The notes below the pieces were generated by a model that was not told where the DNA came from, did no database searches, and worked only from the letters and a program-made list of their open reading frames with translations. Position numbers and translations under genes: made by a program. A DNA stretch of 64,000 bases from assembly GCA_038961845.1 (NCBI GenBank), contig CP152408.1:2046001-2110000 (forward strand), written 5' to 3'. The stretch comes from Xylophilus sp. GW821-FHT01B05 (lineage in GTDB: Bacteria > Pseudomonadota > Gammaproteobacteria > Burkholderiales > Burkholderiaceae_C). Shown here piece after piece: positions 15,695 to 23,497 of the stretch (its first letter is position 1; every line of letters starts with the position of its first letter).

Positions 15695-16756
15695 ATGAGC
15701 AAGCAAAGTGAGCCCCATCTTGAGCCGCAAGCCATCCCCTCGCATGGCCGGCGCAATCTGCTGAGGGCGAGCGCCGCCTTGGCCACCACGCCTCTGCTGA
15801 TTGCCGGCTCGGGCGGTGCATTGGCCGCAGAGAACCAGGCAGTGAAGGACATCGCCATGGGCGACGCAAAGTCACAAGAGTTCATCAACGGTCTTGCCGA
15901 CCTGATGGCGCATTCCACCCGTACGCCCATCCTGCGGTGGCCGAATGAGTACGGCATGGAGTACGAAGAGATCTTCTTCCCGGCAATGGATGGCGTGACG
16001 ATCGAGGGCTGGTTCATCCCGGCCAAATCTGACCGCCTGATCATCTGCAACCACCCCATGCCTTGCAACCGCTATGGCTATCCAGGGCACCTTGACCCCT
16101 GGAAGGATTTTGGTGGCTTCGAGGTCAACTTCCTGCCGGAATACAAGATCCTGCACGACGCTGGCTACAACATCATTGCCTACGACATTCGCAACCATGG
16201 CCGCAGCGGAATGGGCAGCGGCGGGGTCAACGGCCATGGCGTGCTCGAGTACCGGGACGTGATCGGTTCACTGCGCTACGCCAAATCGCGCCCCGATACC
16301 AAGAACATGCGCACAGCGCTTTACAGCCGCTGCCTGGGGGCCAACGCCAGCATCGTCGGCATGAAGAAACACCCCAAGGAGTTCGCGCACGTCAAGGCGA
16401 TGATTGCCTTGCAGCCTGTCACGCCGCGTGTGTTTGTCGAGACCGCGGTGGAGAACCAGAAGGTCGCCAATGGGGTTGCGCTGTTTGACGCGGCCTTCCA
16501 CAAGCGTACCGGCTATCACCTGGCGGATGTCTGGCCCATGGAATACGCAAAGGCCGTCACCGTCCCGACGCTCGTTGCGCAGGTACGCGACGACTTCCTG
16601 ACCAAGCCCTCCAACGTCCAGGAGATCTACGACACCTTGTCCTCCCGCGACAAGAAGCTGTTCTGGATCGAAGGAACCGACCAGCGATTCCAGGGCTACA
16701 ACTACTTCGGCCAGAACCCCAAGCTGGTGCTGGATTGGTTCGACAGTCATATCTAG
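15695..16756 (+). CDS. Tat-exported alpha/beta hydrolase with probable Cys nucleophile
   Basis: A 353-residue protein. The N-terminus has a twin-arginine export motif (GRRNLLRASAAL) and a hydrophobic stretch to about residue 45. The hydrolase domain contains the oxyanion region LIICNHPMPCN, the strand NIIAYDIRNHGRSG and the nucleophile elbow ALYSRCLGANAS, where the usual Ser is replaced by Cys (S-R-C-L-G), as in dienelactone hydrolases. Candidate acid and base are the Asp in VRDDFLTKP and a late residue; no obvious late His is conserved, so activity is uncertain. It lies 9 bases before the SDR gene. Confidence 0.82.
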   Translation: MSKQSEPHLEPQAIPSHGRRNLLRASAALATTPLLIAGSGGALAAENQAVKDIAMGDAKSQEFINGLADLMAHSTRTPILRWPNEYGMEYEEIFFPAMDGVTIEGWFIPAKSDRLIICNHPMPCNRYGYPGHLDPWKDFGGFEVNFLPEYKILHDAGYNIIAYDIRNHGRSGMGSGGVNGHGVLEYRDVIGSLRYAKSRPDTKNMRTALYSRCLGANASIVGMKKHPKEFAHVKAMIALQPVTPRVFVETAVENQKVANGVALFDAAFHKRTGYHLADVWPMEYAKAVTVPTLVAQVRDDFLTKPSNVQEIYDTLSSRDKKLFWIEGTDQRFQGYNYFGQNPKLVLDWFDSHI

Positions 16757-16765
16757 GAGAACACC

Positions 16766-17608
16766 ATGTCTGAAAAGAAAGTTTGGTTCATTACCGGTGC
16801 GGGCCGTGGTTTGGGCGTGGAGCTTGCCAAGGCCGCGCTGGCCGCCGGCCACGCTGTTGTTGCCACCGGACGCGATCCGCAGAAGGTCACCGCGGCCGTT
16901 GGCGAGCACGATCAGCTGTTGAGCATCCAGCTCGACGTCACCAGCCCCGAAGCTGCGCAGGCAGCGGTGGCAAAGGCCATCGAGAAGTTCGGGCGCATCG
17001 ACGCTGTGGTCAACAACGCGGGCAATTTCTACGCGGGCTTTTTTGAAGAGCTCAGCACTGAGCAGGTTCGCAGCCAGATCGAGACGCTGCTGTTTGGCCC
17101 GATGAACGTTGCGCGCGCCGTGTTGCCGGTGATGCGCAAGCAGCGCTCTGGCTTGCTGATCAACATCTCGTCGACCGCAGGCATCGCTGGTGGCATGTTC
17201 TGCACGGCGTATGCCGCGGCGAAGTTCGGCATCGAAGGGTGGACCGAGTCGCTCATCCCTGAGATCGAACCGTTTGGTATCCGCACGATGCTGGTCGAGC
17301 CCGGCTTCTTCCGCACCGAACTGCTGAGCGCCGGCTCCACCACGTACGCCGAGCCCACCATCGGCGACTATGCCCAGCGAACCCGGGAAACCGTCAGTGC
17401 CTGGAGTGGTATGGACGGCAAGCAGGGCGGGGACCCTGCCAGGCTTGCGCGGGCCATTGTGCAGCTCGCAGCGCTTGACGTGCCGCCGGCCCGCTTCGCT
17501 GCTGGCGCCGATGCGGTGCAGACCTTCGAGGCCAAGGCAAAGGCCTTGCTCGACCAGGCCAATGCGCATCGCGAGCTGTCTTCTTCGCTTGCCCATGACG
17601 GCGCCTGA
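16766..17608 (+). CDS. Short-chain dehydrogenase/reductase
   Basis: A 280-residue classical SDR. The cofactor loop is TGAGRGLG (residues 10-17), the structural motif NNAG is present, and the catalytic set is Ser in INISSTAG and Tyr-x-x-x-Lys in YAAAKF. ATGRDP after the second strand suggests NADP(H). The C-terminal part follows PGFFRTELL, common in SDRs of unknown substrate. AGGAGAACACC before the ATG is a strong ribosome site; the stop overlaps the next start. Confidence 0.93.
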   Translation: MSEKKVWFITGAGRGLGVELAKAALAAGHAVVATGRDPQKVTAAVGEHDQLLSIQLDVTSPEAAQAAVAKAIEKFGRIDAVVNNAGNFYAGFFEELSTEQVRSQIETLLFGPMNVARAVLPVMRKQRSGLLINISSTAGIAGGMFCTAYAAAKFGIEGWTESLIPEIEPFGIRTMLVEPGFFRTELLSAGSTTYAEPTIGDYAQRTRETVSAWSGMDGKQGGDPARLARAIVQLAALDVPPARFAAGADAVQTFEAKAKALLDQANAHRELSSSLAHDGA

Positions 17609-18345
17609 TGAGCAAGCCACCTATCGAACCGCTTGAGGCGGATGACGCAGCCGGGCGTGATCGTCGTGAATTCATCAAGACCGGGATGGTCGCGGCGGCT
17701 GCGGCCTTGCTGCCGGGTATTGCCGCCAGTGCCGCAGAAGCGGCCCCTCGAACCGCCACGAAGAAGGTCCTCGTCATCAACGCCCACCAGAAGTATCCGG
17801 GCATCAGTGAGGGCCGGCTCAACCGCACGTTGGCGGCCTTGATCAAGGATGAGATGGAGCAGAAGGGCTACGAGGTCCGGGAGACTTACATCGAGCAGGG
17901 CTACGACGTCGGCGCAGAGGTTCAGAAGCATCTATGGGCAGACATCATCGTCACCCAGTCGCCGATGTTCTGGTTTGGACCGCCCTGGATCTACAAGAAA
18001 TACGTCGATGAAGTGTTCACGGCCGGCATGCTTCAACAAAGCTTTATCAGCGGCGATGGCAGGGCCCCGGGTGACCCGGGCAAGCAATACGGCACGGGCG
18101 GAAAGCTGCAGGGCAAGCAGTTCCTGCTTTCACTGACGATGAATACGCCCAAAGAGGCATTTGACGACAAGAACCAACAGCTGCATGCGGGCCGGTCTCT
18201 GGAGGATCTGTTTTCCGCGACGACTGCTGTCTACAAGTTCTGCGGCATCGAGGTTCTGCCGGTGTTCGGCTCTTTCGATGTCATGAAGGCTCCGCAAATA
18301 AGTCGTGATATGAGCCGCCTGAAACAGCATTTGGCGAGCTTGTGA
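17608..18345 (+). CDS. Exported NAD(P)H-dependent quinone oxidoreductase-like protein (MdaB/flavodoxin-like fold)
   Basis: A 245-residue protein. An N-terminal twin-arginine-like signal (RDRREFIKTGMVAAAAALLP, to about residue 45) is followed by a flavodoxin-like fold domain: KKVLVINAHQKYPGISEGRL, the flavin-loop region TQSPMFWFGPPWIYKKYVDEVF and LLSLTMNTPKEAF. This closely follows MdaB/KefF-type quinone reductases, which are usually cytoplasmic; the added signal is the odd part. It overlaps the previous gene (TGATG). Confidence 0.86.
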   Translation: MSKPPIEPLEADDAAGRDRREFIKTGMVAAAAALLPGIAASAAEAAPRTATKKVLVINAHQKYPGISEGRLNRTLAALIKDEMEQKGYEVRETYIEQGYDVGAEVQKHLWADIIVTQSPMFWFGPPWIYKKYVDEVFTAGMLQQSFISGDGRAPGDPGKQYGTGGKLQGKQFLLSLTMNTPKEAFDDKNQQLHAGRSLEDLFSATTAVYKFCGIEVLPVFGSFDVMKAPQISRDMSRLKQHLASL

Positions 18346-18380
18346 TTGATAGCTTCAAGATGGATTTAACAGGTACCCGG

Positions 18381-19556
18381 ATGAATCAAGAATCGAAAAA
18401 ATTGTTCGAACCGCTCGCCTTCGCCAAGGGCATTGTTCTGCGCAACCGCGTGGCGATGGCGCCCATGACGACCTGGGCTGGCAATGCAGACGGGACGGTG
18501 TCCGACGAGGAGCTTGCCTACTATCGCCGCCGGGTGAATGGGGTCGGGCTCGTCATTACTGGGTGCTCGCACGTCCTGGCAAACGGCATCGGCTTTACCG
18601 ACGAATTTGCCGCTTACGACGATAGCTTCATTCCAAGCCTGCAGCGCTTGGCAGAGGCCGCAAAGAGCGGTGGCGCACCCGCGGTTCTCCAGTTGTTTCA
18701 TGCGGGCAACAAGGCTGTGCCGGGCTTGGTGCCGGGCGGCGAACTCGTCAGCGCCAGCGCCGTGCGTACCGAGGCGGGTCACTTCGGTGTGCCGGCGCTC
18801 ACACCGCGCGCGCTGACCCACAGCGAGATCCTGGACGTCATTCGGGCGTTTGGCGATGCGACGCGACGCGCCATCGAGGCCGGGTTTGATGGCATTGAAC
18901 TGCACGGTGCCCACGGCTTTCTGATTCAGAACTTCTTCTCGCCAAGGTTCAACCAGCGGGCAGATGGGTGGGGTGGTTCGCTTGAGAACCGTATTCGCTT
19001 CCCGTTGGCTGTGGTGCAAGAGGTGCGACGGGTCATCGAGGCCCATGCCACCCGGCCCTTCTTTCTTGGCTATCGGGTTTCGCCGGACGAGCCGGGCGAG
19101 GGCGGATTGCGGATTGACGATACCTACGTGCTCGTTGACAGGCTTGTCGACAGCGGCATCGACTATCTCCACGTTTCGTTGGCGAGCATTCTTGACACCG
19201 TGCCAACCGGAGGCACTGGCGACAAAACGACGGCGAAGCTGATTCTGGAGCGCGTCGGCGGGCGCGTGCCCGTCATTGCTGCCGGGCAGATCCGGCTGCC
19301 CACTCAGGCCAGGCAGGCCCTGGGTCTTAGCCTGCCTCTTGTCGCGCTCGGTCAGGCCCTGGTGATGAACCCGGATTGGGTGGAGCTTGCGCAGAACGGC
19401 CTGGATGAACAGATCGACACCGCGCTGATCCCGGCGGAGCTTGCGCAGGCCGCCATTCCGCCAAAGCTGTGGTCCGTGATCGAGGCTACTCCGGGTTGGT
19501 TCAAGCTCCAGGCCGCGCCACCGCACATTCCGGCCCGCGCGAATCGGGCCGAGTGA
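18381..19556 (+). CDS. NADH:flavin oxidoreductase, Old Yellow Enzyme family
   Basis: About 391 residues forming an FMN TIM barrel. Seen: KLFEPLAFAKGIVLRNRVAM at the start, the FMN region MAPMTTWA, the QLFHAGNKA strand, the active-site HGAHGFLIQNFFSPRFNQR and the phosphate-binding LPLVALGQALVMNPDW. The family reduces activated C=C or nitro groups using NAD(P)H. The usual catalytic His-x-x-His/Asn pair is represented by HGAH. A GTG at 18342, overlapping the previous stop, is an alternative start; I chose the ATG that matches typical family N-termini. Confidence 0.9.
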   Translation: MNQESKKLFEPLAFAKGIVLRNRVAMAPMTTWAGNADGTVSDEELAYYRRRVNGVGLVITGCSHVLANGIGFTDEFAAYDDSFIPSLQRLAEAAKSGGAPAVLQLFHAGNKAVPGLVPGGELVSASAVRTEAGHFGVPALTPRALTHSEILDVIRAFGDATRRAIEAGFDGIELHGAHGFLIQNFFSPRFNQRADGWGGSLENRIRFPLAVVQEVRRVIEAHATRPFFLGYRVSPDEPGEGGLRIDDTYVLVDRLVDSGIDYLHVSLASILDTVPTGGTGDKTTAKLILERVGGRVPVIAAGQIRLPTQARQALGLSLPLVALGQALVMNPDWVELAQNGLDEQIDTALIPAELAQAAIPPKLWSVIEATPGWFKLQAAPPHIPARANRAE

Positions 19557-19559
19557 GCC

Positions 19560-20246
19560 ATGACTGCTGAACGGCCCGCGATCTTCGCGGCTGCAGTTAG
19601 CCACCACCAGGCAACACGGCGGATGACCGGGAGCAAGCAGTTGGCCCTGTTCGCCGTGGTGGCCGCCGTGCTCGGGGTTACTGCCTTCGTTGCCATGGCG
19701 GTGAAGGACCAGAGCTATGCCTCGAGCGCTGCTTACGCACCAACAGACGAACCGAACCGCAAGGTCGCGGTGGTGTATTACTCGCGCTCAGGGCACTCGG
19801 AGGCTGTCGCACGCGAGATCGCGCGCAGCTTCAACGCCCCGATTGCACGGATCAGTGCGCGGGAGTACCCGCTTGATTTCTCAGGCCAGGGCAAGGCCGT
19901 GCTGGATGCGAATGGACAGACGCTTCCGCATATCGAGGTCGAGCCCATCGACCTGGCTCCTGCGCGTCGCGTCTTCCTGGTTTCGCCGACCTGGATGTTC
20001 CGGCCCGCAACGCCGCTGTGGGCTTATGTGGAGCAAACCGACCTGACAGACAAGGAGGTCGTGCTCTTCACGACTGGCAACAGCCGCTTTGAACAGACGG
20101 AGATTGATGCCTTTTCGAAGCGGATCGAGGCACACGGTGGGCGGTTTGTCCACCACGTCTTCCTGCGCCGCGGCCGCATCTATTGGCAGATGAGCCGTGA
20201 GCAGCTTTTGGATGAGGTCAGAGCCGAAGTGAATGCGCTCAGGTAA
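19560..20246 (+). CDS. Membrane-anchored flavodoxin-like protein
   Basis: A 228-residue protein. A hydrophobic helix at about residues 27-48 (LALFAVVAAVLGVTAFVAM) precedes a flavodoxin-like domain starting KVAVVYYSRSGHSEAVA, the phosphate-loop pattern for FMN, with VFLVSPTWMFRPATPLWAY further on. The helix probably anchors it to the inner membrane with the flavin domain outside, although topology is not proven. It begins 4 bases after the Old Yellow Enzyme stop and is the second flavodoxin-fold protein of the operon. Confidence 0.82.
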   Translation: MTAERPAIFAAAVSHHQATRRMTGSKQLALFAVVAAVLGVTAFVAMAVKDQSYASSAAYAPTDEPNRKVAVVYYSRSGHSEAVAREIARSFNAPIARISAREYPLDFSGQGKAVLDANGQTLPHIEVEPIDLAPARRVFLVSPTWMFRPATPLWAYVEQTDLTDKEVVLFTTGNSRFEQTEIDAFSKRIEAHGGRFVHHVFLRRGRIYWQMSREQLLDEVRAEVNALR

Positions 20247-20282
20247 GAGCGGATGGCATGTTCGAACTGAAAGGAAAAATGG

Positions 20283-21317
20283 ATGAGGAAGACTATGAGA
20301 CGTTGGCAGATGAACGCCGTTGGCCGGGAGAGCCTGAAGCTTGCCGAGGTCGAGGCACCGCAGCCGGCACGGGGCGAGATACTGGTTGAGGTGGCCGCCG
20401 TATCGCTCAACTATCGCGACAAGCTGATGATCGAGACCGGCATGGGTCTGGATCTTGCCTTTCCCTTCACGCCCGGGTCAGACCTTGCGGGGACGGTGAT
20501 CGCGGTGGGCGAAGGGGCGGGCCGTTTCCAGGTGGGGGACCGGGTGATCTCGACGTTTTCGCCGGGCTGGATTGAGGGCAAGCCGCTGGGCGATGCGCGC
20601 ACGGCGCCCTACCTGGCGCTTGGTGGCGCTTACCCCGGTGTGCTGGCAGAGCAGGTGGCCTTTCCGCAAGACTGGTTTGTTCGTGCGCCTGCTTCGCTGG
20701 ATGACGCGCAGGCAAGCACGCTGCCATGCGCAGGGCTCACCGCCTGGTTCGCGCTGGTGGAGCGCGGCAAGCTTTGTGCGGGGCAGACGGTGTTGGTCGA
20801 GGGCACCGGCGGCGTGGCAATTTTTGGCCTGCAGATCGCCAAGGCCCATGGGGCTGAGGTCATCGTCATCTCTGGCTCGGCAGCCAAGCTTGAAAGAGCG
20901 AAGAAGCTCGGCGCGGACCACGCCATTGACCGCAGTGCCGAGGACTGGGTCGAGGCGGTCTGGCGCCTGACGGCGAACCGCGGCGCAGACCAGATCCTGG
21001 AAACCGTCGGCGGCGCGCATCTTGAGAAGGCGCTTCAAGCGGTTGCCGTCCACGGGCATATCGCCGTGATCGGCGTGCAGGATGGGTTCGACATCTCGTG
21101 TTCGGCGGGGCCGTTGCTGCTGAAGTCTCCAACGATTCAAGGCATAAGCGTGGGCCATCGGCGTGCGCTGGAGGATTTCGTCCGCGCCATTGATGCCACC
21201 GGCATCACGCCGGAGATTGACGCGCGCTACGCGTTCGCTGACCTGCACGCCGCGCTGGACCACCTCGACCGCGGGCCTTTCGGCAAGCTCGTGATCGACG
21301 TCGCGCGGCATGCCTGA
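20283..21317 (+). CDS. MDR-family NAD(P)H-dependent alcohol dehydrogenase / quinone reductase
   Basis: A 344-residue medium-chain reductase. The N-terminal GroES-like domain contains VSLNYRDKLMIETGMG and PFTPGSDLAGTVIAVGEGA; the Rossmann loop is VEGTGGVAIFGLQIAKAHG. The cysteines and glutamate that bind catalytic zinc in true alcohol dehydrogenases are not evident at the usual site (NYRDK in place of a CxxD-type site), so a zinc-free quinone or enone reductase is more likely. AAAGGAAAA lies before the ATG. Last gene of the redox operon, converging on the AraC gene. Confidence 0.88.
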   Translation: MRKTMRRWQMNAVGRESLKLAEVEAPQPARGEILVEVAAVSLNYRDKLMIETGMGLDLAFPFTPGSDLAGTVIAVGEGAGRFQVGDRVISTFSPGWIEGKPLGDARTAPYLALGGAYPGVLAEQVAFPQDWFVRAPASLDDAQASTLPCAGLTAWFALVERGKLCAGQTVLVEGTGGVAIFGLQIAKAHGAEVIVISGSAAKLERAKKLGADHAIDRSAEDWVEAVWRLTANRGADQILETVGGAHLEKALQAVAVHGHIAVIGVQDGFDISCSAGPLLLKSPTIQGISVGHRRALEDFVRAIDATGITPEIDARYAFADLHAALDHLDRGPFGKLVIDVARHA

Positions 21318-21386
21318 GTGAACTGAACGGCGCCCTTGAGTCCAAATTTGACGAACCGTTTGCCGATAGGCCATCGCGGGTGCAGA

Positions 21387-22322
21387 TCACGCAGTGTTCA
21401 TCCGGGGCAAATCCCGCATGCGCCTGATGTCGCGCAGCGGCGGCGCGCCAAACAGCCGGGCATATTCCCGGCTGAACTGCGACGCGCTCTCGTAGCCCAC
21501 GCGTATCCCTGCGGTCCCGGCATCGAGGCCCTGGTTCAGCATCAGTTGCCGGGCCTCCTGCAGGCGCAGCTGCTTCAGGTATTGCATGGGGCTCATGCCG
21601 GCCACGGCGCGGAAGTGCTGGCGGAAGGTCGATGGGCTCATGTGTGCCGAGGCCGCCAGCTCGTCTGCGCTGACCGGCTGCGCAAAGTTCAGCCTGAGCC
21701 AGGTCATGCTCCTGGCCACCTGGTAGCCCGGCGAGCCGGCCGCCACCAGGCGCTGCAATTGCGGGCCGTGGCGGCCGGAGAGCAGGCGCACGATGACCTC
21801 TTGCTGGATCAGCGGCGCCACCTGGTGGATCAGTTGGGGCTCGTCCAGCAGTTCGACGAGGCGCGTCACCGTGCGCAGCAGCGCAGGCTCGATATCGCCG
21901 AGCGACATGGCCCGATAGCCGTGCTGCTCCTTTTGCGGCTGCGGCAAAGCCATGTCGGCGGCGGTTTGTGTAATGGCCTTGGGGTCGAGCCTCAGCATCA
22001 CGCCCAGATAGGGTTCAGCCGCGCTGGCCTGCGTGACATGCGCGACCACCGGCAGCTCGGCCGTCGTCAGCAGCGATTCACCGGCGGAGTAGTTGAAGAC
22101 CTCGTCGCCGAGTGCCGCGCGCTTCTTGCCACTGGCAACGATGGCCACGCCAAAGCCGTAGATGCAGTGCATCGGCGCTGTCGCGGAACTGCGGCGGTGT
22201 ACAGAGAGCGCCGGGATGGCCGTCATGTGGTCGCCATCGTTTTGGGCAGTGTTGGCTATGGCCCGGACCAGTTTGTCCAGAACCGCGGCCTCGCTTGGCG
22301 GGGGCAGGCTGGGCGATCCCAT
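21387..22322 (-). CDS. AraC family transcriptional regulator
   Basis: A 311-residue activator-type protein. The N-terminal AraC_N domain (about 15-165) has PMHCIYGFGVAIVASGKKRA and YSAGESLLTTAELPVVAHVT; the C-terminal pair of helix-turn-helix units includes VSADELAASAHMSPSTFRQH and GIRVGYESASQFSREYARLF. This subgroup often stands next to short-chain or alcohol dehydrogenase genes and controls them, which suits both the redox operon it converges on and the divergent cytochrome/molybdenum operon. GAGAGGATT lies before the ATG at 22322. Confidence 0.92.
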   Translation of the reverse strand: MGSPSLPPPSEAAVLDKLVRAIANTAQNDGDHMTAIPALSVHRRSSATAPMHCIYGFGVAIVASGKKRAALGDEVFNYSAGESLLTTAELPVVAHVTQASAAEPYLGVMLRLDPKAITQTAADMALPQPQKEQHGYRAMSLGDIEPALLRTVTRLVELLDEPQLIHQVAPLIQQEVIVRLLSGRHGPQLQRLVAAGSPGYQVARSMTWLRLNFAQPVSADELAASAHMSPSTFRQHFRAVAGMSPMQYLKQLRLQEARQLMLNQGLDAGTAGIRVGYESASQFSREYARLFGAPPLRDIRRMRDLPRMNTA

Positions 22323-22580
22323 GTGAATCCTCTCGAAGGTGCTGCAAAAAAGTCTAGCGCTGGCCCGGGCGCGCGCCCGCCTTTTCAACGCAGATTCGTC
22401 GTTTCAGGCAAGAACTGGCGCGGATTCGGCAAGCGATACAGGCCCTCTTGGGCAGACACTGGCTGGCGCCCCTCGCGCACACATGGACACACTGCTCGCC
22501 GCTCTTCGCCGTACACCGCAAAAAGCCGGCCCCAGACCGGCCCAGGCGCGCGAGCGCACCCCCACAAAAGGATGAAAAAA

Positions 22581-22958
22581 ATGACCAAAGACTGGAACCC
22601 GTCGTGCGGCGCTGGCCGCTCCGCCGCCCCCCGGCCCTCCTTGGCCGCCGCTCTCGTTGTTGCGCTGGGTATTGGCGTGAGCGCCGCCTGGCCGGCCGCC
22701 GCCATGGCCAGCCAGGCGCTGGCGCAGAAGTACACCTGCGTGGCCTGCCACCAGCCGGCGACCAAGGTGGTGGGCCCCTCGTGGAAGGACATTGCCGCCA
22801 AGTACGGCGATGGCAAGACCACGGCCGCGCAGCTGGCCGCCAGCATCAAGGGCGGCAGCTCGGGCAAGTGGGGCGCCATGCCCATGCCGGCGCAGGCCCA
22901 GGTCCCCGATGCGGACCTGCAGGCGCTTGCGCAATGGGTGCTGGACGGCGCGAAGTGA
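22581..22958 (+). CDS. Class I cytochrome c (c551-like), electron partner of the molybdenum hydroxylase
   Basis: About 125 residues with a signal segment (SLAAALVVALGIGVSAAWPAAAMA) and one heme site CVACHQ. The distal methionine is in GAMPMPAQ, as in c551/c552. The first ATG at 22572 has its ribosome site too close, so the one at 22581 (AAAAGG upstream) is preferred. It is 55 bases ahead of the iron-sulfur subunit gene and probably accepts electrons from that periplasmic enzyme. Confidence 0.88.
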   Translation: MTKDWNPSCGAGRSAAPRPSLAAALVVALGIGVSAAWPAAAMASQALAQKYTCVACHQPATKVVGPSWKDIAAKYGDGKTTAAQLAASIKGGSSGKWGAMPMPAQAQVPDADLQALAQWVLDGAK

Positions 22959-23013
22959 TCGCCCGCCGCACCGGCCGACAAGCTTCATCCATCCCCCACA
23001 CGGAGATCTGCAC

Positions 23014-23487
23014 ATGAGCGCCCTCAACATCAATGGCCGTGAACATTCGGTCGACCTTGACCCCGGCACCCCCATCCTCTGGGCCCTGCGCGACACGCTG
23101 GGCCTGACCGGCACCAAGTTTGGCTGCGGCGCCGCGCTGTGCGGCGCCTGCACCGTGCATCTGGACGGCCAAGCCATCCGCTCGTGCATCACGCCCATCT
23201 CGGCGGCCGAGGGCAAGAAGATCACCACCATCGAAGCCGCCACCGACGGCAGCGACCGGGTCGGTGCTGCTGTGCACGCCGCCTGGGTCAAGCACGACGT
23301 GGCGCAGTGCGGCTACTGCCAGAGCGGCCAGATCATGAGCGCCACGGCCTTCCTGCAATCGCTGCCACGCGGCAAGAAGCCAAGCCCCGACGAGATCGAC
23401 TCGGCCATGGCCGGCAACATCTGCCGCTGCGGTACCTACGCCCGCATCCGCGCCGCGGTGGCCGATGCCGCCACCACCCTCGCCTGA
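23014..23487 (+). CDS. 2Fe-2S subunit of a molybdenum hydroxylase (IorA-like)
   Basis: A 157-residue protein with two [2Fe-2S] domains. The plant-type cluster cysteines are in GCGAALCGACTVHLDG and a later SCITP; the helical second cluster uses QCGYCQSGQIM and NICRCGTY. This is the small subunit of two-component isoquinoline 1-oxidoreductase/aldehyde dehydrogenase enzymes. CGGAGAT precedes the ATG. The large subunit starts 10 bases later. Confidence 0.93.
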   Translation: MSALNINGREHSVDLDPGTPILWALRDTLGLTGTKFGCGAALCGACTVHLDGQAIRSCITPISAAEGKKITTIEAATDGSDRVGAAVHAAWVKHDVAQCGYCQSGQIMSATAFLQSLPRGKKPSPDEIDSAMAGNICRCGTYARIRAAVADAATTLA

Positions 23488-23497
23488 AGGAGCCGCC

